64,000 nucleotides of DNA from Dromaius novaehollandiae. Its lineage: Eukaryota; Chordata; Aves; Casuariiformes; Dromaiidae. The DNA is taken from positions 19,131,501 through 19,195,500 of the forward strand of contig NC_088111.1 in the NCBI RefSeq assembly GCF_036370855.1, in the 5' to 3' direction. This document shows, one piece after another, positions 58,195 to 64,000 of the stretch. The stretch's first letter is position 1. Each line of letters begins with the position of its first letter. A program made the position numbers and the translations under genes. The notes under the pieces are model-generated. The model searched no databases. It worked only from the letters and a program-made list of their open reading frames with translations, and had not been told where the DNA came from.

Positions 58195-58720
58195 AGTGCT
58201 GCGGGGGCCCTGTGGTGGCCCAGCCTCGTCCTGAGGGGGCCCAGACGGACCTTGTGGTGGCCCGGCCCAGCCCCGTGGGGACCCTGGTGGCCCCAGCCCA
58301 GCTCTGAGGGGCCTGGGGGGGACCTGACCCAACCCTGTGGTGGCCCAGCCCAGCCCTGAGGGGCCTGGAGGGGACCTGGCCCAGCCCTGTGGGGACCCTG
58401 GTGGGCCTGGCCCGGCTCTGAGGGGCCTGGGGGGGACCTGGCCCAGCCCTGTGGGGCCCCGGGTGGGCCTGGCCCAGCTCTGAGGGGCCTGGGGGGGACC
58501 TGGCCCAGCCTTGTGGGGGCCCTGTGGTGACCCAGCCTGGCCCTGAAGGGGCCCGGCGGGACCCGGCCCGGCTCTGAGGGGACCCTGTGGTGGCCCGGCC
58601 TGGCCCCGTGGGGACCCTGGTGGCCCCAGCCCAGCTCTGAGGGGCCTGGGGGGACCTGGCCCAGCCCTGCAGGAGCCCTGAGGGGGCTCGGCCTAGTCCT
58701 GAGGGCCCCGGGGGCACATG
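58195..58720. repeat. GC-rich minisatellite upstream of HBAD, ~52-63-bp units
   Basis: Degenerate tandem array built of words like 'gctctgaggggcctgggg', 'gacctggcccagccctgtgg' and 'ggaccctggtggccccagcc'. Unit starts at about 58301, 58353, 58415 and 58478 give spacings of 52, 62 and 63; another copy appears at 58633. It produces a long open frame on the minus strand with no protein similarity. Confidence 0.85.
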
Positions 58721-58759
58721 GCCTGCGAGCCTCCGCAGCAGCCTGGCTGGCTCCTGCCG

Positions 58760-60955
58760 TGAGGGGTCCGACCAGGGCCCTGCTGGCCCTGGGAGTGGGA
58801 GGAAGCTGCCTGGCAGCGCTGCCCCCAGCAGTGGGTCAGCAAGCACGGGCACCTGCCGTGGGTGCCGAAGGACTGCTGTGGTCACGGCCCGGCTGCCCCC
58901 TTCTCAGACATCCCTGTGCGGATCTGCCATTTCCGCCTTCGCTGGGCCCAGGCCCTCCGTGGCTCCTCGCCACCCACGTCGCGGTGGATCCCACATGTGG
59001 CCCTGGCCCTTGTGCCCTCCAGCCTCCAGCATGTCCTCAGGCCTCCTCCCTGCCACGGGCTGCCTTTGCCCACAGCGCGTTCCCAGCGCCTCAGAGTAGG
59101 AGCTGCGGACAAGCTGGTGGCAAGCCCTCTCAGATACTGCCGGGGATCTGCCATGGGAAAGACCATTTCTCCAGCAGCCCAGGGAAACTGGGGTGGGGAA
59201 GAACCTCCTTTCTCGGCATGTGGTTTTTTCCAAGTGTGCACCTGCAGCGCTTACCAAGCCGTGATCTGTTGCCTTGTTCCCATCCCAGGGTGTGCTCCTG
59301 CCTCTCCATAAACACAGGGACATCCCACAGGGCATGTGGTGGTTGGTGGCTGTTACACTCCTCATTAAGGCCCAGGATGAAGTCACTGGTATACCTTTGG
59401 TTATTTGATCAGGGACATATCATATGCTGACCTGCCATATAAGTTGTTGATTTAAACATTCAGGTTACCTGAAACCCCACAAACATACAACGTATTAGAA
59501 AGTTGTTGGCCCCAGCAAGCGCTGGGGTAGACTTTCTGTAACAGTTTGGGAGTAATTTGGCAGCTTCAGAGCTGCAGTATTTTCCCTCTGCCCAAATACA
59601 GCACCTAAATTTTTCAGCATTCCAGGAACTGTGTATGAATATAGCTCTCAAAATTAGTATTTTGTAACTAAGAGGACGACAGAAACATGCAATGCCAATT
59701 TGGGCTCGTTGATCAAAGCTTGTCTAAGACTTTGCACCCACCTTTTCATGTGAAAAAGTCCTCTAAGACACACATGGGCAATGAATGTAACTTGAAAAAT
59801 ATCTCACTACAGGGATATAGCTCAGTAAAAGAAATAGGAGTCACTCAGTCCTTAGACATCGATCCCTCCTAAGCTGCCTTGAGCATTCAGTTTGTTGCAC
59901 ATGTGTGGGGAACTTGCCTAGAAATGCAGTCTTTGGCCTGCACACAGCATGTGGGTCACTTAAGTAGTGAACACACCCCCAAACAAAGAGGTTTTCCATT
60001 TTCAAACTGTTCTAAAAATCACTGTGTTTTTCTTGGAGAAACAATGGATCACTGTAGAGTCTTGGAAAAACTTTGGAAGAGGAAGCAAGGATGTGAATGA
60101 AACAGCTCACACAGCTTTTATCAGCTGACAGCCAGGCTGTTGACAGGAGGGCCTTGGCCAATTAATCACGGTTGTGGTTCTGAGGACAATCCCTCTGCTC
60201 CCCCCAGGGTGACCCTCAGTTCTGTATTTTTCACTGTTGCCCCTCTCCGGAGAAACCCTGGGAATTCAGGTCTTCCAGATGTCATCAACAGAGACCTTCA
60301 GTGGCCAACACTATTCCTAAATTTCAAATGCGTGCATAGTTCCAGTATAAAACTAGGAAATGTCAAGCTGAGGGGGGACTTCCCCTTACCAAACCTCTCT
60401 ACCAGGTATGATAGCCCAAGATTTTCATGAAAAATAAAAATGTCAAGTACCATATCAACTACCTACTCTAGACCCTGTGGAGCATGCACCAGGGCAGTTA
60501 GAGGAACGATGACCCAGCCTGGCTCTGGGCACATCACAACACATGGCAATGCAGGTTATGTTCAAGTTAGGCTGGTCTGGGTTTTCCAAAGTGCCCACTG
60601 ACAGCTCCAGGTGACAGCAGCACAGGAAACATACACTTTACTCCTGTTTTCCAGATAGGCCAAATGAAAAGCCTGGATTCATTCAATATCCCAAAAGGGT
60701 AAAAGACTGATTCCTGGTCAGCCTTATCCCTGGTGAACCCACCTTCTGCACAGTGAGCAGAAGCAGTCACAGGGCTCTAGCTTGTTCTGGGCTTCTTCTC
60801 AATGGTATGTCACTCCCACTATGCACATGAACTTACACAGCTTAGCATTTTCCCCTCCACCTTTTGTACGGATGTCAAAATACCCCTGGCTGAACAGTGA
60901 GGTGTAGGTGGAACAAGTGAAGATGAAAGCACAGAGACCAAAGTGCACAGTTGAA
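58760..60955. other. Intergenic DNA between HBZ and HBAD
   Basis: No exon recognised. A GATA motif joined to an E-box (ttatcagctg) lies at 60,118-60,127. The stretch from 59.3 to 60.9 kb is AT-richer than the HBAD flank. No clear CR1 copy was seen. Confidence 0.55.
60118..60127 (-). promoter_or_regulatory. GATA / E-box composite motif
   Basis: The minus strand reads CAGCTGATAA, an E-box directly overlapping a GATA site, 0.8 kb past the end of HBZ and 2.1 kb upstream of HBAD. Composite E-box/GATA sites bind TAL1-GATA1 complexes, though usual spacing is wider, so activity is uncertain. Confidence 0.3.
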
Positions 60956-60958
60956 TTA

Positions 60959-60964
60959 TTTATT
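60959..60964 (-). terminator. HBZ: HBZ poly(A) signal
   Basis: AATAAA on the minus strand, about 130 bases after the HBZ stop codon. Only canonical signal nearby. Confidence 0.9.
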
Positions 60965-61092
60965 GGGTTTTGCAGATGACTGAACCCCTACACAGAGGGC
61001 TTGAGAGGACTGTGTAGGAAGAATGAATACCCCAAAGCCTGGCAGCTGTGGCATGCCATGGACAAGCATCCCTCACCCTCTGTGAAGGCCAT

Positions 61093-63493
61093 TTATCTGT
61101 ACTTCTCAGTCAGAACAGAGGAAACACTGGACAGGAATTTGTCCCATGCAGCATGAACTTCTGGGGTGAACTCACTGGGATAGCGGGCAGCCACAGAACA
61201 CAGGATACAGTGGGAAAGCAGCTGTAAGAGAAAACAGGACAAAATCCATTGTAATCAGTTATAGACCTCAGTCTAGGGATCTGTAACAAACCTTACTCCC
61301 AGCCTGCTCTGGGATGACAAACACGTGTCCCAGGCAGTTAACACTGCTGCCTTATGCTAAAGTGTGAAGAAGCAGAGTTGCCTTTTGCACAGGGAAAAAG
61401 GCATTGCTTGATACCACTCCCTCTTTCCAAATGTCCCTTCCTCCTTCACCAAAGGGAAATGCAAGAAAAGTGGAAATGTTGTCTAGAATTTACTAAGGTT
61501 TTGTTCAAGAAAGGCGATATTATAATCTGACTTGTGAGGAAGATTCATAAACTACCACAAAGGCAGCAGGGGCTCAGGTCTGTCTAACACAGACCACAAG
61601 AGCTCCCTGAATAGTTCTTTGCTTGAGCTAGACCAGATCTTTCATGAAAGGGTCCAATCTCAGGTTAATAACCAGGTGGTGAAGCAGCAACATGAGTTGA
61701 CAAGGCTGTACAGTGCAGTCAGGGATCGAGCTGCCATTAGCTGAAATGATCTCTGGTCTCTAATTTTGTGACTGGCGGTTTTCACCGCTAAAAGTGTCTG
61801 AGTTCGCTCACCTTGAAGTTCACGGGGTCCACCCGAAGGATGTAAGCATGCAGCTCGCTGAGTTTGGCCAAAGCACCTCTAATGTCATCAATGTTCTTCA
61901 CAGCTTCCCCAATAGCATTCAGGACCTTGGAGCCATGACCACGAAGCTGAGCAGAACCTTGGCTCAGATCGAAATGAGGGAAGTAGGTTTTCGTCTGGGG
62001 GTAGCTGGAGAAAAGCCTGGAGGAGAGCAAGAGAATTAAATTCAGCAGTGTAAATTGCATGGAGGACCTGAACTTCAGGACAAGTATGCTGTAAACCCAC
62101 CAGTTGCAGCAGTACACTCATTCAGCTGTTGTAACAGAGCTTCGGAGGCTTGAAGCTTGCATTAAGACCTGCGATGTTTTTGCTCTTAAAACACTTCTGT
62201 AGTATGTACAGAATAGCCAGCGGTCTAAAGTTTTTTAAATGTAATGTTTTATTAATAAATAATGCACCCAAATTGTCACCTACATTTCTTGTATTACACT
62301 GTCAGCCAGTTAGCAGGATCTGCAAACTAATCTGAGCTGAATGAACCAGAATCAATATGAGTGGTACTCTGAGTCTCTGAAAGAGCATCACAGTACTTTA
62401 GATTGATCTATAAATAACATCTGAATAACTTTGGTTAACTTAATTGCTTCAGAACAATTTACAGACTATTCTCCCTTTTGTGCCAGCTTGCTTAATTTGG
62501 GTGAACTTTTTTTGGAAGAAGTAGAGACTTCCATAGTCTTAAAAGCAGCTTGGCTGATTTGAAAGGGACATTCCTCTTGTGATAATAAGAAGCTATTGTA
62601 TTTAGAGTGGCTTCTTTCTGTACCCATTCTGTTTCTGTGATATACTCCATGCAGAGTCCAGCTGTGTTGTTTCCTAATGGTCTGTTATATATCGACTGGG
62701 TCAATGAAACATGACTATCCGATGAATTCATTGGACAGCTATCCTCTATTAATGCTGATTATATGGCAACAGGAATTGCATCACTCATACAATAAACCAC
62801 TTTAAGTTCATTTCCTAGTAGTGGTAACCCTATTTCAGGACACTGAGTATGAATGACTTTGAATTCCTCCTCAGTGCTCCTGGCTACGAATTCTTCTAAA
62901 TTGCTATAATGGGAAAGAAACCTGTAGAATTGAATAGAAAATTATGGTTTGCCATAAGACTTTGGGGCTATCTATTAGAATTTAGTAGCAAAGATGTAAT
63001 TCCAGTAAATTACATACTAAATAACATAGAGTTCATCAGCAATTTCTGTACAATTGCTGAATTCTAAAGGACTTGCCCTAACGCTTGTTCTCCAAGACTT
63101 ATCTAGGTCCTTCCTCATCAGTATCTGATGGTGCGGCCCAAAATCCACTGATACCACATGCTCAGTAGCCAGGCAGCCTTGGCCCTTATCCCGCAGGGCT
63201 CTGCACACCGTCGGCAGAGCCGGTCAGCTCCCCACTGCCGGAGAGGCTGAGCACATGTAAGGAGGTGGTTAAGATGTTTACAGAATCTAATTCACACAAC
63301 TCCCGGTGTGATCTCATTCGTATAAGTTTTACACAAGAAACATCTTAACAGCAAAGTTAGATGAGGGACCCTCTTCGGAGGGATGCTGGGTGACTTACCT
63401 CTCCAGCGATTCTGCCCCAATGGCATCAGCTTGGGGAGCCACCTTTGCCCAGATGGTGACCACGGCGGCCTTCTCAGCTTGAGTCAGCGTCAT
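61093..63493 (-). CDS. HBZ: Embryonic alpha-type globin (avian pi, zeta orthologue)
   Basis: Alpha-type chain of embryonic haemoglobin in primitive erythroid cells. Coding exons are 63399-63493, 61812-62016 and 61093-61221 (95, 205 and 129 nt), giving 142 residues with Met. The product starts [18 protein letters not shown] and ends SVLTEKYR, close to chicken pi throughout (for example [19 protein letters not shown] and [17 protein letters not shown]). Distal and proximal histidines are present. Both introns are GT-AG at conserved positions. Intron 1 is 1.4 kb, far longer than in HBA and HBAD; intron 2 is 590 bases. The first gene of the cluster in transcription order. TATA, CCAAT, CACC and GATA elements lie upstream. 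Confidence 0.97.
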
Positions 63494-63570
63494 TGTGCAA
63501 CGAGTGCGGTCTCAGGCTCCCTGCAGTGAACGCTCAGAGCAGGTTTGTGCTAACTGCCCTCGCAGCCCTG

Positions 63571-63580
63571 GTTATAAAGA
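63571..63580 (-). promoter_or_regulatory. HBZ: HBZ TATA box
   Basis: The minus strand reads CTTTATAAC about 80 bases before the ATG. Together with the CCAAT box it forms a standard globin promoter. Confidence 0.8.
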
Positions 63581-63617
63581 GGAAGAGGAGAGCGGACCTT
63601 GGCAGCTGTTCACGCTC

Positions 63618-63641
63618 ATTGGTCACTCCTGAGGCCCACCC
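63618..63641 (-). promoter_or_regulatory. HBZ: HBZ CCAAT box and CACC-type element
   Basis: CCAAT on the minus strand at 63,618-63,622, about 40 bases upstream of the TATA box, followed by CCCACCC on the plus strand at 63,635-63,641. Spacing is typical for alpha-type globin promoters. HBA in this window lacks a clear CCAAT box. Confidence 0.8.
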
Positions 63642-63656
63642 ATGGACGTGGGAGAC

Positions 63657-63664
63657 TCTTATCT
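63657..63664 (-). promoter_or_regulatory. HBZ: HBZ upstream GATA site
   Basis: The minus strand reads AGATAAGA, a strong GATA-1 consensus, about 80 bases upstream of the TATA box. A further GATA-type word (TGATAACA on the minus strand) lies near 63,724-63,731. Confidence 0.7.
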
Positions 63665-64000
63665 CCCTGTGAAACAACGTCTATTTCGGCAAGGGTCAGT
63701 GCACTGGCCTCCTCGTTTGCTGGTGTTATCAGCTTCTTGCTTCTTAACGTAATGGCTGTGTGGCCCGAAGAAATTGTCTGGACACATATTGATACATGAA
63801 CAGCGAGATAATGCTGGAAAATTCCAGTGACAGAGTATTAGGACACATCACTAAGCTGAGGAGTGTGTGGATTTCAAACGTACTGAGAAGTTTGCAGAAA
63901 AATCTCCGTTTGCCTCCTTGCTTCAGAAATGCGTACACAAGGCCCCTGGGTTTTGCAGTGGCAGGTCATACACTTCCAGTACACGTGGCAGCAGCATGGC

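Noticed and set aside
57357-58307. Plus-strand open frame of about 316 codons opposite HBAD
   Set aside because: It is the antisense shadow of HBAD exons and promoter; the globin exons on the minus strand explain the sequence.

Overview
This is vertebrate nuclear DNA, almost certainly from a bird. The evidence is a three-gene alpha-globin cluster of avian type (embryonic pi/zeta, alpha-D, alpha-A), compact genes, many CR1 LINE fragments and no SINEs, and the neighbours TMEM8A/PGAP6 and MRPL28 that flank the chicken alpha-globin domain. I could not identify the species. All five recognised genes lie on the minus strand, so transcription runs from right to left.

Layout, left to right. 1-15.4 kb: no coding exon recognised; CR1 fragments and a CpG-rich patch near 2.5-2.9 kb. 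By human gene order AXIN1 should lie further left, and this stretch may hold its non-coding 5' part. 15.7-18.7 kb: MRPL28, five coding exons, 246 residues. 22.3-39.7 kb: TMEM8A/PGAP6, 13 coding exons, 771 residues, with a probable long 3' UTR ending just upstream of MRPL28 and a CpG-island first exon at 39-40 kb. 40-53 kb: gene-free, with old CR1 pieces and, at about 52.3-52.5 kb, a cluster of GATA and MARE-like motifs where the chicken alpha-globin 3' enhancer would be expected. 53.5-54.3 kb: HBA (alpha-A), intact. 54.65-55.66 kb: a striking GC/CA-rich minisatellite. 57.3-58.0 kb: HBAD (alpha-D). 58.2-58.7 kb: a second GC-rich tandem array. 61.1-63.5 kb: HBZ (avian pi), intact.

The cluster encodes the alpha-type chains of embryonic (pi) and definitive (alpha-A, alpha-D) haemoglobin. 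TMEM8A/PGAP6 is a GPI-processing membrane protein and MRPL28 a mitoribosomal protein. They are not functionally tied to globin, but TMEM8A in birds is reported to fall within the globin regulatory domain.

Most notable: HBAD carries an 8-bp tandem duplication in its last exon. It replaces the conserved C-terminus and removes the normal stop, so the shifted frame stays open through the poly(A) signal. In addition, three introns in this window use GC instead of GT at the 5' splice site (HBA intron 1, HBAD intron 2, MRPL28 intron 2).
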